Positions 35,140 to 44,060 of a DNA stretch of 64,000 nt are shown piece by piece. A program made the position numbers and the translations under genes. The stretch covers positions 62,001-126,000 of the forward strand of contig NZ_JAQVBV010000003.1 of assembly GCF_028690125.1 (NCBI RefSeq). The letters run 5' to 3'. Position 1 is the stretch's first letter; the number at the start of each line of letters is the position of its first letter. Under the pieces are notes generated by a model, which had not been told where the DNA came from, did no database searches, and saw nothing but the letters and a program-made list of their open reading frames with translations. Source of the DNA: Bacteroides sp. GTDB taxonomy: Bacteria; Bacteroidota; Bacteroidia; Bacteroidales; Bacteroidaceae.

Positions 35140-37173
35140 ATGCGTTTGAAATACTTACTTTTAGGGATAGTTATCGGAACATTTGCAGGAACTGCTAAAG
35201 CTATCGATTATGTACCACAACACACTACTGCATCTATTTCTTTGAAGGTGCCTGGAAACATGGCGAAACAATATCCGTTGAATATGCAGAAATTGCAGAA
35301 TGATGGTTCTGCTTATTTATTGGAAGCTTCTGAAAGCATCCCTTTGACCATTTCACAAAGAGTAGAAAATGTTGATGGCAAAGTAAATATCAATGTGTGT
35401 ATTACTGCACTGGAAGATATTTCTTTTAATTATAGCCAGCAGGTTTCTACAGGTTTCCGACACGATGACTGCCAGTTCTATATGCCGGGTTTTTGGTATC
35501 GCCGCAATCTTCGTTCGCCAAAAGATGCACCTTCTTTTCATACTTCAGACAGTTGGTTGGTTCGCGAAGACAGATTGAGTGCCCCTCTTACGGGGATTTA
35601 CAATGAGAAAGAAAAGCGTTTTATGACTGTAAACCGGATAGATGCGTTTACAGATGATGCTTTGACTACCCATCGGGAAGGAGAAATCATTCTTTCCGGC
35701 AAGACTTCCATTGGCTTTACAGGATTTGAAAACAAGAACGGAACGGCTACTCTTTCTTTTGGTTTCCCCTATCGCGAAGCTCCTAAAAGTTATATTCGTA
35801 AACTTACTTTAGCACCGGAAGTAGAAGCTTTCCAGTTCCTTAAAAAAGGAGAATCTGTATTATTGACGTGGGAACTTACTGAGAATAAAGCAGAAGACTT
35901 CTCTGACTTTATTCGCCATGCGTGGGAATATTGCTATGATACATATGCTCCGAAACCGGTTGAAACTCCTTACTCTATAGCAGATATGAAGGAGACGCTA
36001 AGTGCTTTCTTCGTAAATAGTCTCGTAGAGAATCATCCATTGGTATTTAACTCGGGTATTCATCTTAGAACAGACGAATGCCATAAAAATGGTCAAGCTG
36101 AAGTTGGTTTTATAGGACGTGTGCTTTTGAATGCATTCAATGCATTAGAATATGGATGGGAAAATAACCGGGAGGATTTGAAGAATAACAGTACTAAGGT
36201 ATTTGAAAGCTATCTGAAGAATGGTTTTACACCGGCGGGTTTCTTTAAAGAATCGGTAAACTTCGATCGTAATACTGAAGACCCGGTTCATAGTATTCGT
36301 CGTCAGTCTGAAGGAATTTATGCAATGCTTCATTATCTGGCTTACGAGAAACAAAACGGTCGGCGTCATCCGGAATGGGAACAACGAATGAAGACAATGT
36401 TGGATATGCTGTTGCAACTACAAAATGCCGATGGTAGCTTCCCGCGTAAATTCAATGATGACTTTACAATTGTTGATAAGAGTGGGGGAAGTACCCCTTC
36501 AGCCACATTGCCTCTTGTGATGGGATATAAATATTTCAAGGATAAACGTTACCTGACTAGCGCTAAACGTACGGCTGATTATTTGGAAAATGAGCTGATC
36601 TCTAAATCTGACTATTTCTCTTCCACACTCGATGCAAACTGTGAAGATAAAGAGGCTTCTCTTTATGCAGCAACCGCTACTTATTATCTTTCATTGATTA
36701 CCAAAGGAGACGAGCATCGTCATTATGCCGATTTGACAAAGAAAGCTGCTTATTTTGCTTTGTCTTGGTACTATTTATGGGACGTTCCTTTTGCTCAAGG
36801 ACAGATGCTGGGAGATATTGGTTTGAAGACTCGTGGTTGGGGTAATGTATCAGTAGAAAATAATCATATTGATGTCTTTGTATTTGAATTTGCATCTGTA
36901 TTGGAATGGCTGTCGAAGGAATACAATGAACCGCGCTTCTCTAATTTTGCAGAAGTTATCTCAACTTCTATGAGACAGTTATTACCTCATGAAGGTCATT
37001 TATGTGGAATTGCGCTGACTGGTTATTACCCGGAAGTAGTTCAACATACAAACTGGGATTATGGTAAGAATGGAAAAGGATATTATAACGATATCTTTGC
37101 TCCGGGATGGACAGTTGCTTCTTTGTGGGAGTTATTCACTCCGGGACGTGCAGAAGAACTCCTGACGAAGTGA
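35140..37173 (+). CDS. Secreted putative (alpha/alpha)-barrel carbohydrate-active protein, family not recognised
   Basis: 677 residues with a signal peptide (LLLGIVIGTFAGTAKA). Residues about 22-265 look like a beta-sandwich. The rest is helical with paired-helix repeats (VHSIRRQSEGIYAMLHYLAYEK, LDMLLQLQNADGSFPRKFNDD, KRTADYLENELI, CEDKEASLYAATATYYLSLITKG). This resembles polysaccharide lyases and glycosidases with a toroid fold. Conserved-looking Asp and Glu residues lie in TDECHKNGQAEVGFIG and NCEDKEAS. No CAZy family could be assigned. It is the first gene of an operon with a sulfatase and GH43, opposite the HTCS, so a role in degrading the same glycan is inferred. Confidence 0.65.
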   Translation: MRLKYLLLGIVIGTFAGTAKAIDYVPQHTTASISLKVPGNMAKQYPLNMQKLQNDGSAYLLEASESIPLTISQRVENVDGKVNINVCITALEDISFNYSQQVSTGFRHDDCQFYMPGFWYRRNLRSPKDAPSFHTSDSWLVREDRLSAPLTGIYNEKEKRFMTVNRIDAFTDDALTTHREGEIILSGKTSIGFTGFENKNGTATLSFGFPYREAPKSYIRKLTLAPEVEAFQFLKKGESVLLTWELTENKAEDFSDFIRHAWEYCYDTYAPKPVETPYSIADMKETLSAFFVNSLVENHPLVFNSGIHLRTDECHKNGQAEVGFIGRVLLNAFNALEYGWENNREDLKNNSTKVFESYLKNGFTPAGFFKESVNFDRNTEDPVHSIRRQSEGIYAMLHYLAYEKQNGRRHPEWEQRMKTMLDMLLQLQNADGSFPRKFNDDFTIVDKSGGSTPSATLPLVMGYKYFKDKRYLTSAKRTADYLENELISKSDYFSSTLDANCEDKEASLYAATATYYLSLITKGDEHRHYADLTKKAAYFALSWYYLWDVPFAQGQMLGDIGLKTRGWGNVSVENNHIDVFVFEFASVLEWLSKEYNEPRFSNFAEVISTSMRQLLPHEGHLCGIALTGYYPEVVQHTNWDYGKNGKGYYNDIFAPGWTVASLWELFTPGRAEELLTK

Positions 37174-37235
37174 TACTTTTGAGTAATGAAAAGATTGAGC
37201 AAGAATACTATGGATTTGCATAAAAGACAAATTGC

Positions 37236-39269
37236 ATGAGAAGATTTCCTTATTTCCTAACAGCCGCAACTGCGGCTGTTGGTGTTTCTGCACTAGCTCA
37301 AACTCGCCATGCAGAACAACCAAACATCATTGTAATTTTGACCGATGATATGGGATACTCCGATATAGGCTGTTATGGAGGAGAGGTGGAGACCCCTAAT
37401 TTAGACCGGTTGGCAAAGAACGGACTCCGTTATCGACAGTTTTATAATGGTGCGAGAAGTTGCCCTACTCGTGCCAGCTTATTGACCGGGCTGTATGCTC
37501 ATCAGGCGGGGATGGGATGGATGGCTGCTGCCGATATGCAACGTCCATCTTATCAGGGATACTTGAACAAAGAGTGTATGACAATAGCAGAAGTATTGAA
37601 GTCTTCTGGATATAGCACTTACATGAGTGGAAAATGGCATGTAAGTAGTGATCGTCAAAACAATGGTGGTGTTAAAGATAATTGGCCCAATCAACGCGGA
37701 TTTGACCGCTTTTATGGTATTGTGGGAGGAGCTGCCAATTATTTTAATACCACTTATAACTATAATAATGAGCAATTCAAATCTCCTAAGGATGGGAGTT
37801 TCTACTTTACTCATGCTATTAGTGACAGTGCGACTGTTTTTGTTCATCACCATGATTATGAAAAATCTCCTTTGTTCCTATATCTTGCTTATACAGCTCC
37901 GCATTGGCCTTTGCATGCTTTGCAACAGGATATAGATAAATATGTGGAAATATATGAAGCTGGTTGGGACCGTTTACGCGAAGAACGTTTCCGCAGGCAG
38001 AAGGCTATGGGATTATTTTCGGAAGATGTGAAATTGCCTCCTCGTGATTCTAGAGTTCCTGCATGGGACAGCCTTTCGGAAACTCAACAGAAAGAGTTTG
38101 CCATGCGTATGGCGATTTATGCCGCTCAGATTGACGCGATGGACCAAGGCATAGGTAAGGTGATTGATGAACTTGAAAGAAAAGGGCAGTTAGAGAATAC
38201 TGTGATTATGTTTTTAAGTGATAATGGTGCTTGTGCCGAATTTGTCAGCGGTGGTAGGAGGAAGGCCGTTGATGGAAAGGAGGATACTTATGAAAGCTAC
38301 CGTATTAACTGGGCAAACCTGAGCAATACTCCTTATAAAGAGTATAAGCATCACACAAATGAAGGAGGAATTGCCACTCCTTTCATTGTACACTATCCTA
38401 AAGGTATTAAGAGTAAACTGCGTAATTCGTTTATTGACCAATATGGACATATTACAGACATTATGGCTACTTGTGTTGATTTGGGAAAGGCGGATTATCC
38501 TCAATCTTATAAAGGACATAAAATAATTCCTATGCAGGGAGTTAGTTTGACTTCTGACTGGGAAGATAAGATTGCGAAGAGAGGTAAAACATTCTGGGAG
38601 CATGAGGCCAATATTGCTGTGAGAGATGGGAGATGGAAGATTGTCACCAAAGTGATGGAAGGAGAGAACTTTAATGAGGACTCTATCAAATTATATGATA
38701 TAAAAGCAGACCCTACGGAGGTAAATGATCTTTCTTTGAAGTATCCGGCAAAAAGGAAGGAACTTTATGCAGCTTGGAAACAGTGGGCAGCCGAGGTTGG
38801 AGCACTTCCTATGGATACCCGTTTCTATGGAGAACGTCAGCGTGATTACAAACGTGATTGCATGAATGGAGAATTTCAAGATAATCTTGGAGGTTGGGAA
38901 TATTCGTCCGGTGAAAAAGCGGATATTAGGTTTTCTATAGATACGGTACAGGTTATATCAGGTGATATGCCCAGAATGGGATTCTTGAAATGGGAATTCA
39001 ATGCGAATAAAGGTGAGAAGGTATCTGTTCGTCTTAAAGCGAAATCATCGCGAAACATAGATATGATTGTCAGGCTGGAGACAATGAGGGATTTGTCTAT
39101 TAAGTATATTGATAAGGTAGTTCCACTTACAGAGGACGTTCAGACTTTTGAATTTGAATCAGAGGAGTTACCTTCGAAGGGGAGTTACCAATTGGTGTTT
39201 TATGTAGGTAAATCAAAAGAAGGTACTATTTGGCTTGATGATATCAAACTGGATATCGGACGTGAATAG
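37236..39269 (+). CDS. Secreted Ser-type sulfatase (S1 family) with C-terminal beta-sandwich extension
   Basis: 677 residues with a signal peptide (FLTAATAAVGVSALAQ). The S1 catalytic domain starts PNIIVILTDDMGYSDIGCYGG (metal Asp pair). The formylglycine site is S75-C-P-T-R, then ASLLTG, so the modified residue is Ser, which needs the anaerobic radical-SAM maturase (anSME) encoded elsewhere. SGKWHVS and FLSDNGACAEF supply further active-site residues. The usual sulfatase ends near residue 540; about 130 residues follow (GGWEYSSGEKADIRFSID..GTIWLDDIKLDIG) and resemble a CBM4/9-like jelly-roll. It removes sulfate esters from a sugar in the periplasm or at the surface. It lies 62 bp after the toroid gene. 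Confidence 0.93.
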   Translation: MRRFPYFLTAATAAVGVSALAQTRHAEQPNIIVILTDDMGYSDIGCYGGEVETPNLDRLAKNGLRYRQFYNGARSCPTRASLLTGLYAHQAGMGWMAAADMQRPSYQGYLNKECMTIAEVLKSSGYSTYMSGKWHVSSDRQNNGGVKDNWPNQRGFDRFYGIVGGAANYFNTTYNYNNEQFKSPKDGSFYFTHAISDSATVFVHHHDYEKSPLFLYLAYTAPHWPLHALQQDIDKYVEIYEAGWDRLREERFRRQKAMGLFSEDVKLPPRDSRVPAWDSLSETQQKEFAMRMAIYAAQIDAMDQGIGKVIDELERKGQLENTVIMFLSDNGACAEFVSGGRRKAVDGKEDTYESYRINWANLSNTPYKEYKHHTNEGGIATPFIVHYPKGIKSKLRNSFIDQYGHITDIMATCVDLGKADYPQSYKGHKIIPMQGVSLTSDWEDKIAKRGKTFWEHEANIAVRDGRWKIVTKVMEGENFNEDSIKLYDIKADPTEVNDLSLKYPAKRKELYAAWKQWAAEVGALPMDTRFYGERQRDYKRDCMNGEFQDNLGGWEYSSGEKADIRFSIDTVQVISGDMPRMGFLKWEFNANKGEKVSVRLKAKSSRNIDMIVRLETMRDLSIKYIDKVVPLTEDVQTFEFESEELPSKGSYQLVFYVGKSKEGTIWLDDIKLDIGRE

Positions 39270-39325
39270 ATAGAAAGCGGATTAAAAATAAAGAATGTTG
39301 TATATGATATTTAAAATGAAAGTTT

Positions 39326-40318
39326 ATGCGTTGTAATTTGAGAAGACTATTTAATTTGTTGCTGTTTTGCAGTTGTGTGCCGTTCGTCTGTTATGGCGCA
39401 AATAATGATGAAACATCTCGGGTGGATGAATCTTATGACAAGGTAGATCCTAATCTTCCTATCGCGGATCCTTATGTATTAACTTATAATGGTACATATT
39501 ATGCCTATGGTACTCGTGGAGATGGTTTTGAGGTATATATATCAAATGATTTGAAACATTGGAAACGGGGAGAAAAGCTAGCATTATCTCCTGAAGATTC
39601 TTGGGGGACAAAATGGTATTGGGCTCCTGAAGTCTACTATGTGAAATCGAAAAATAAGTTTTATATGTTCTATTCCGTAGATGAACATATTTGTGTTGCC
39701 ACCTCCGACAGTCCGGAAGGTCCTTTCGTACAAGATAAGAAGAAACCTGTTTGGGAGGAAAAGAGCATTGATACTAGCTTGTTTATTGATGATGACGGTA
39801 CTCCTTATCTGTACTTTGTCCGTTTTACAGGCGGAAATGTAATCTGGGTGGCTGAAATGAAATCAGATTTGAAAAGTATTAAGAAGAAGACTCTGAGACA
39901 ATGTATAAGTGCTGAAGACGGGTGGGAAACCATTCGTGATAAAGTAGCGGAAGGTCCTTCTGTACTTAAAAAGAACAATATGTATTATTTAATTTATTCC
40001 GCTAATCATTATCAAAGCCAAGATTATGCCGTTGGATATGCTACAGCCACATCGCCACTAGGTCCTTGGAAAAAATATGCCGGCAATCCTGTTTTGAGAA
40101 GAGATCAAGAAACTGTCACCGGATTGTATGGCACTGGTCATGGCGCACCGTTTGTTAGCAATGATGGAAGTTATAAATATATATTTCACGCTCATTGGAG
40201 CGAGAATAAAATAGCTCCGCGTACTTCTTTTATTACTGATTTCACATTCTCAGATGATGGAATTATTTCCATCGGTGGAGAGCTTATCAGTCCTGAAGTA
40301 GTGACGACCCGTAAGTGA
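39326..40318 (+). CDS. GH43 glycoside hydrolase
   Basis: 330 residues with a signal peptide that ends around the Cys/Ala-rich FCSCVPFVCYGA (possibly a lipoprotein or a simple secreted protein). It has the five-bladed propeller fold of GH43 with the three catalytic carboxylates visible: general base Asp48 (LPIADPYVL), pKa modulator Asp149 (SIDTSLFID) and general acid Glu209 (VAEGPSVL). There is no C-terminal beta-sandwich module. Family members cleave alpha-L-arabinofuranosides, beta-xylosides or beta-1,3-galactan; the substrate cannot be chosen by eye. It is the last gene of the operon with the sulfatase (56 bp gap). Confidence 0.93.
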   Translation: MRCNLRRLFNLLLFCSCVPFVCYGANNDETSRVDESYDKVDPNLPIADPYVLTYNGTYYAYGTRGDGFEVYISNDLKHWKRGEKLALSPEDSWGTKWYWAPEVYYVKSKNKFYMFYSVDEHICVATSDSPEGPFVQDKKKPVWEEKSIDTSLFIDDDGTPYLYFVRFTGGNVIWVAEMKSDLKSIKKKTLRQCISAEDGWETIRDKVAEGPSVLKKNNMYYLIYSANHYQSQDYAVGYATATSPLGPWKKYAGNPVLRRDQETVTGLYGTGHGAPFVSNDGSYKYIFHAHWSENKIAPRTSFITDFTFSDDGIISIGGELISPEVVTTRK

Positions 40319-40334
40319 AAGTATACTATCTATA

Positions 40335-40407
40335 CTTGTGCCACTTCATTGGTACAGTTCTGCCAACGTATTGTATTGGTATAGCTGTGTCAATGAAGTG
40401 GTACAAG
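40335..40407. repeat. 73-nt long hairpin after the GH43 gene
   Basis: Outer arms CTTGTGCCACTTCATTG and CAATGAAGTGGTACAAG pair at 16 of 17 positions. The stem continues inward through two wobbles, ACAG/CTGT and TGCCAA/TTGGTA, to a 9-nt loop. It also reads as three units of about 24-25 bp ending TGGTAYAG. It begins 17 bp after the GH43 stop codon. It may be a 3'-end structure of the operon; no T-tract follows. Confidence 0.7.
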
Positions 40408-40446
40408 AGTCCTGAAAGCGAAAGCGTGGTGCTCTAGAGTAACTCC

Positions 40447-40485
40447 TTTTTCCTCTCTCCACCGACTCTTTGGAGAGAGGAAAAA
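40447..40485. repeat. Perfect 15-bp inverted repeat between convergent genes
   Basis: TTTTTCCTCTCTCCA and TGGAGAGAGGAAAAA with a 9-nt loop. On either strand the T-run comes first and the A-run last, the reverse of a usual intrinsic terminator, so it is listed as a repeat. It may still end transcripts of the convergent GH43 and beta-propeller genes. Confidence 0.6.
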
Positions 40486-40586
40486 TGCTAAAGAGCCAAT
40501 TTCATTCATGAAAACTGTTTTGAGATCTCTGCTTGTTCAATCGGTTTGAGAAAACAAGGTTTTGGCACCCCCTCTTTGAATGTTAT

Positions 40587-41795
40587 TTATCGCTTCATTT
40601 TGGCGAGGAGAATAACATTGTTTCCTTCCTCATCCAGCGATTTAACTAAATCTTGCGTACGTTTCCGTACTTCGGCAGGAATATCTTTCCGTGCAAGTTC
40701 TTTTTTTAAGTTCTCTTTCAACTGGCTTGGCTCCATGTTGGTAACGTAGTAACCATTTTCGAACGAAGGCCATATCTCCATTTTTTTAGTACCCAGAAAA
40801 TCATTATATAAGCGGAAATAGTTGCCATGCAGTGTCTTTTTGTCTACGATGTAATTGGCAGGTTTACTACTGCTCCATGTGTGCTCTGAAACTTGTATCG
40901 GCCACGAAACATCGCCAATGAAGTGGCGGGGATACTCTGAATAGCCATGCCATGGGATTTTCTCTTTATTGGGATACTCTGCTGTGAACCTGGCTTCCAG
41001 ACGGTTCTTTACCACATTGTAATGGTATAAACTATCTATACGTGGAGATGGCATAATAGTCAGTAACATAACCGTATAATCAGAAGTATTATTGCCCATG
41101 AGAACTTCGTTACTGAAATCTTGCGGAAGTGTAAGATGCCCGGACGGGACATAACTTTTGCGTTTCCCCTTTAAATCCTGTGTCCATACTACAGCAGGAC
41201 CCCCCTTGAAAGGCAATGTAGTGACAGTGACCTCCATTTTTTTGGTATCCACTCTGAATTGTCCTTTAGGGACCCGCATACACAAAGGAATAGGAGGTTG
41301 AGGCTTCCCTTTCAAATCAAATACCAGTAATTTATCACTTTGCCAGGGTAAGATATAAATACGGTTGTTAGCCTCGTCCAACTGCTCGGCGTATGTATTG
41401 CCATACTCGTTGGGTCCTTGTCCGTAAGCACCGATGCTGGCAATATATTTGCCGCTTCGTGTGAAAAGTTTGTAAGGAGTCTGTTTTCTGTTGCTTACCA
41501 GAATGTAGTTGTTGCTGATTTTAGTACGTGTGCCTCCTCCTACTAATGCTTCATCCCGACCGTCGAGTTTGACAACTTCGAGATTTTCCGTCAGGTAACT
41601 AAGTGGGAGATCAATGGTGTCTTTAAGCATTTTTAGATTACAGGAAATTAGCGTTCCATTAGGAGTAGTGGTCTGCTTGGCTACAATGGGCGAAAGAGCC
41701 AGGGGATCTTGCTCCACTTCATTGTTTTGCGTAAAAGCAAGAGTTGCTAATAGGCAGCACGAAGATAAGCCGAGAATAGTGATTTTACTTTTCAT
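40587..41795 (-). CDS. 6-bladed beta-propeller secreted protein (BF2992-like family)
   Basis: 402 residues from the ATG at 41795 (MKSKITILGLSSCCLLATLAF, a signal peptide). The track start 24 codons upstream has no signal-like sequence, would read through the -7 promoter box, and is rejected. The protein has the pattern of Bacteroides 6-bladed beta-propellers: LVSNRKQTPYKLFTRSGKYIASIGAYGQGPNEY, RIYILPWQSDKLLVFDLKGK. These proteins are common, usually lipoproteins or periplasmic, and of unknown function. It is next to a TPR-HTH regulator on the same strand, a frequent pairing. Confidence 0.75.
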   Translation of the reverse strand: MKSKITILGLSSCCLLATLAFTQNNEVEQDPLALSPIVAKQTTTPNGTLISCNLKMLKDTIDLPLSYLTENLEVVKLDGRDEALVGGGTRTKISNNYILVSNRKQTPYKLFTRSGKYIASIGAYGQGPNEYGNTYAEQLDEANNRIYILPWQSDKLLVFDLKGKPQPPIPLCMRVPKGQFRVDTKKMEVTVTTLPFKGGPAVVWTQDLKGKRKSYVPSGHLTLPQDFSNEVLMGNNTSDYTVMLLTIMPSPRIDSLYHYNVVKNRLEARFTAEYPNKEKIPWHGYSEYPRHFIGDVSWPIQVSEHTWSSSKPANYIVDKKTLHGNYFRLYNDFLGTKKMEIWPSFENGYYVTNMEPSQLKENLKKELARKDIPAEVRKRTQDLVKSLDEEGNNVILLAKMKR

Positions 41796-41836
41796 ACTGA
41801 TGTTTTTTAGTGAGTACTTTTTAAAAGTTAATGGTA

Positions 41837-41868
41837 CAAAAATAGGTTGAAACAGGCAGGTAAACAAA
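41837..41868 (-). promoter_or_regulatory. Putative promoter of the beta-propeller gene
   Basis: Minus-strand -7 box TATTTTTG (41837-41844) and -33 TTTG (41865-41868) spaced 20 bp, matching the Bacteroides consensus in both boxes and spacing. It lies 42 bp before the chosen start codon at 41795, which supports that start. Confidence 0.65.
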
Positions 41869-42210
41869 AAAACAGGCGGACAAAAATTGCTTATTGACTA
41901 TTGCTTATATCTCTGATTATTAGTTGTATATATGTTTGTTGCTTTAAATATAGGCGGACAACATCTGTATTATAAGTGTTATTTATTCAAATCAAGCTAT
42001 TTTTCAATTGATAAATAGCTCCTTTCGTGTTTTTTAATACCCACTTGTGCCCAGAACTGACAGCGGGCAGTTAATAAGAATCAGGAGGAATCTTGCTGGT
42101 TGTTTGGCTCTATATGTGTTCTCTTCTTGTAGGCTATTAATAGATAAGTTCTGTTTCATTAGAGATGAACTTTCTTTGCTCTAATAGTAAACTTCTTTTT
42201 TCTTCATTGC
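41869..42210. other. AT-rich spacer without a gene
   Basis: About 340 bp upstream of the beta-propeller promoter. It holds no supportable ORF or RNA and leads into the long palindrome at 42211. Confidence 0.5.
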
Positions 42211-42304
42211 AATCTATAAATGGAAGTTTCATTTGTATAAATGCAAGTTTCATTTATATAAATGCAACTTGTATTTATACAAACAGAAGTTTCGTTTATA
42301 GATT
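42211..42304. repeat. 94-bp near-palindrome made of four 21-bp tandem units
   Basis: Four units start at 42220, 42241, 42262 and 42283 (pattern ATGCAAGTTTCATTTATATAA with changes). The whole block is an inverted repeat centred on CATTTATATAAATG (42251-42264), with outer ends AATCTATAAA and TTTATAGATT; by hand the 47-bp arms match at about 39 positions. The plus-strand ORF across it (42165-42422) merely translates the repeat (SFICINASFIYINATCIY). It lies between the 3' end of the TPR regulator and the beta-propeller promoter. Confidence 0.8.
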
Positions 42305-42431
42305 ATGCTTAATAGAGAAGATCTTCTGCATTAAAGAAGAAAAACTTTGGAAAGGACCAAGAGAAACTTTTCTACTAATCCCCCTGCTCTTGTTCGATAG
42401 TCACCCGCAAAACATGAATTAGAATTAGTAA

Positions 42432-44060
42432 TCAGAAAGCCTTGAGGAAACTATCCAGGCTTATATTTTCATCAGTAAGCCCTAATTTATCGGTTTTGAT
42501 TCGATACTTGCGCTTGGTTATAGCCGCCTTGCTTACACAATAGATATCTGATAGATCCTGTATATTGACATTGATTTTGACCAGACAGCAAAAGCCTACT
42601 TCTTTATCTCCTAATAGCGGGTAGGCCTGGCGTAATCGCATTACGAAATTGTCAAAAGCATCATTTACTGCCGAAGTTATTTCTGTCCATTCCGCATCCG
42701 TTACTATAATCTTGTGATTGCAAACGGAGTTTTCCTGAATATCGTCGGTATGAAGAGAGGGCAATTTATAAAAGAAAGAGATTCTTCGAAAGAGCGCTTC
42801 GCGTAATTCAGCCTCTTTCCTTCTCAGACTGATTTCCTTTTCTTTCATCTCCCTTAGTTCTGTATCTCTATGTAATAACAGGTTTTCCCTTTGCAGCCGT
42901 TTCTTTTTTTCCCGTTGGTAGAAGAAAAATGCGATGAAACTGATACTTAATATGCTGATAAGGACTCCCATCATCCATAATTCTTTCTTCTGTTGTTTCA
43001 GGTGCGACAAGAATAATTCATTCTGCAATTTGATCTGATTGAATTCCCTTTGCCGGATTTCGCTATTGATGCTCCTCAATATGTTGTTTCTTATAGTATT
43101 TTCCTTTTGCTTCGTATAAAAAGCTTGTTCAGGATATTCTTTTCTGTTGATGAGCTTGTAGAGGAGTGAATTGGCTTCCATGGCAATGAACTCCGAAGAT
43201 GAAGTAGCTGCCTGCTGGTAGTAATACCTGGCAGAATCAGTCTGGTTCAATGCAGCATGGACCTCTCCGCAAAGAAGCATATACTGGGGAATATCATTCC
43301 GACTATGTTTTTGGTTAGATAGCAATAGGAGATATTGCAATGCCTGCTGAAAATCCTTTCTTTTCAAACTGGTATTTAGTAAACTCTCAAGTGCATAATA
43401 ATTGAGCCATTGAAAATTAGAAGAATTTTTCAGTTCTTCGATGAGCTGAAGATATTCCTGGGTATACTGCTCATCTCTCTTCATATTCTCAAGTATATTC
43501 AGATATATCTGAGAACTGTGAAAATAGGAGAGTGTATCTTGTATTTTTCGAGCTAGCTGTCTGCTGCTATCTGCCATAGCCAGGGCCTCAACGTAATTTC
43601 TTTTTCTGAAGAACGTAGCTCTTCTGAGTCCATATAACTGTATTTTTACAGTATCGTTTAATGGAAGTTCTTTCTGTAGCTTATCGGTTAGCAGTAATAC
43701 AGAGTCCGGCAAATTACGGTATAAATAAGAAGCACTCTGTTCTATATATGCCTTATAACACTTTGATGATTGATTGTTTTGTTCGTAATGCCGGATAGCA
43801 ATGTGCAGCAATGAATCATTGGGCTTTCCTGTTTTTCGCAAAGTCGTTCTATAGGATAAGAAGTAATAGTCTCCCCGCTCTTTAGCAGGTAACTTTTCGG
43901 GATGTTCAATTTGTTGAAGGTAGAAAAATACACTGTCGATTGAGGTATATTCCACCTGCATCGCTTTGTGCAATATGGGGGATGAATTGGGTTGGCAGCC
44001 ACTCATTATCAGGAGGCATCCGATTAATAAAACATAAGAGTAGCTTGTACGTGTATTCAT
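42432..44060 (-). CDS. TPR sensor-regulator with one TM helix and C-terminal HTH-like domain
   Basis: 542 residues from the ATG at 44060 (MNTRTSYSYVLLIGCLLIMSGCQPN, a lipoprotein-type signal). The longer track start overlaps comM by 95 bp and is rejected. N-terminal TPR-like helices are followed by a TM segment (MMGVLISILSISFIAFFFY), a charged coiled coil (REKKKRLQRENLLLHRDTELREMKEKE), and a C-terminal block LGDKEVGFCCLVKINVNIQDLSDIYCVSKAAITKRKYRIK that resembles a LuxR-like HTH. This architecture is frequent in Bacteroides and is thought to signal across the inner membrane. It may control the beta-propeller gene downstream. Ligand unknown. Confidence 0.75.
   Translation of the reverse strand: MNTRTSYSYVLLIGCLLIMSGCQPNSSPILHKAMQVEYTSIDSVFFYLQQIEHPEKLPAKERGDYYFLSYRTTLRKTGKPNDSLLHIAIRHYEQNNQSSKCYKAYIEQSASYLYRNLPDSVLLLTDKLQKELPLNDTVKIQLYGLRRATFFRKRNYVEALAMADSSRQLARKIQDTLSYFHSSQIYLNILENMKRDEQYTQEYLQLIEELKNSSNFQWLNYYALESLLNTSLKRKDFQQALQYLLLLSNQKHSRNDIPQYMLLCGEVHAALNQTDSARYYYQQAATSSSEFIAMEANSLLYKLINRKEYPEQAFYTKQKENTIRNNILRSINSEIRQREFNQIKLQNELFLSHLKQQKKELWMMGVLISILSISFIAFFFYQREKKKRLQRENLLLHRDTELREMKEKEISLRRKEAELREALFRRISFFYKLPSLHTDDIQENSVCNHKIIVTDAEWTEITSAVNDAFDNFVMRLRQAYPLLGDKEVGFCCLVKINVNIQDLSDIYCVSKAAITKRKYRIKTDKLGLTDENISLDSFLKAF

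Noticed and set aside
40447-40485. Canonical intrinsic terminator
   Set aside because: The stem is perfect but the T-run is on the 5' side and the A-run on the 3' side for both strands, the opposite of a standard terminator; kept only as an inverted repeat.
42165-42422. 85-residue plus-strand ORF with repeated SFI-IN-type heptads
   Set aside because: The repeats are just the translation of the 21-bp palindromic array; no signal of coding selection.
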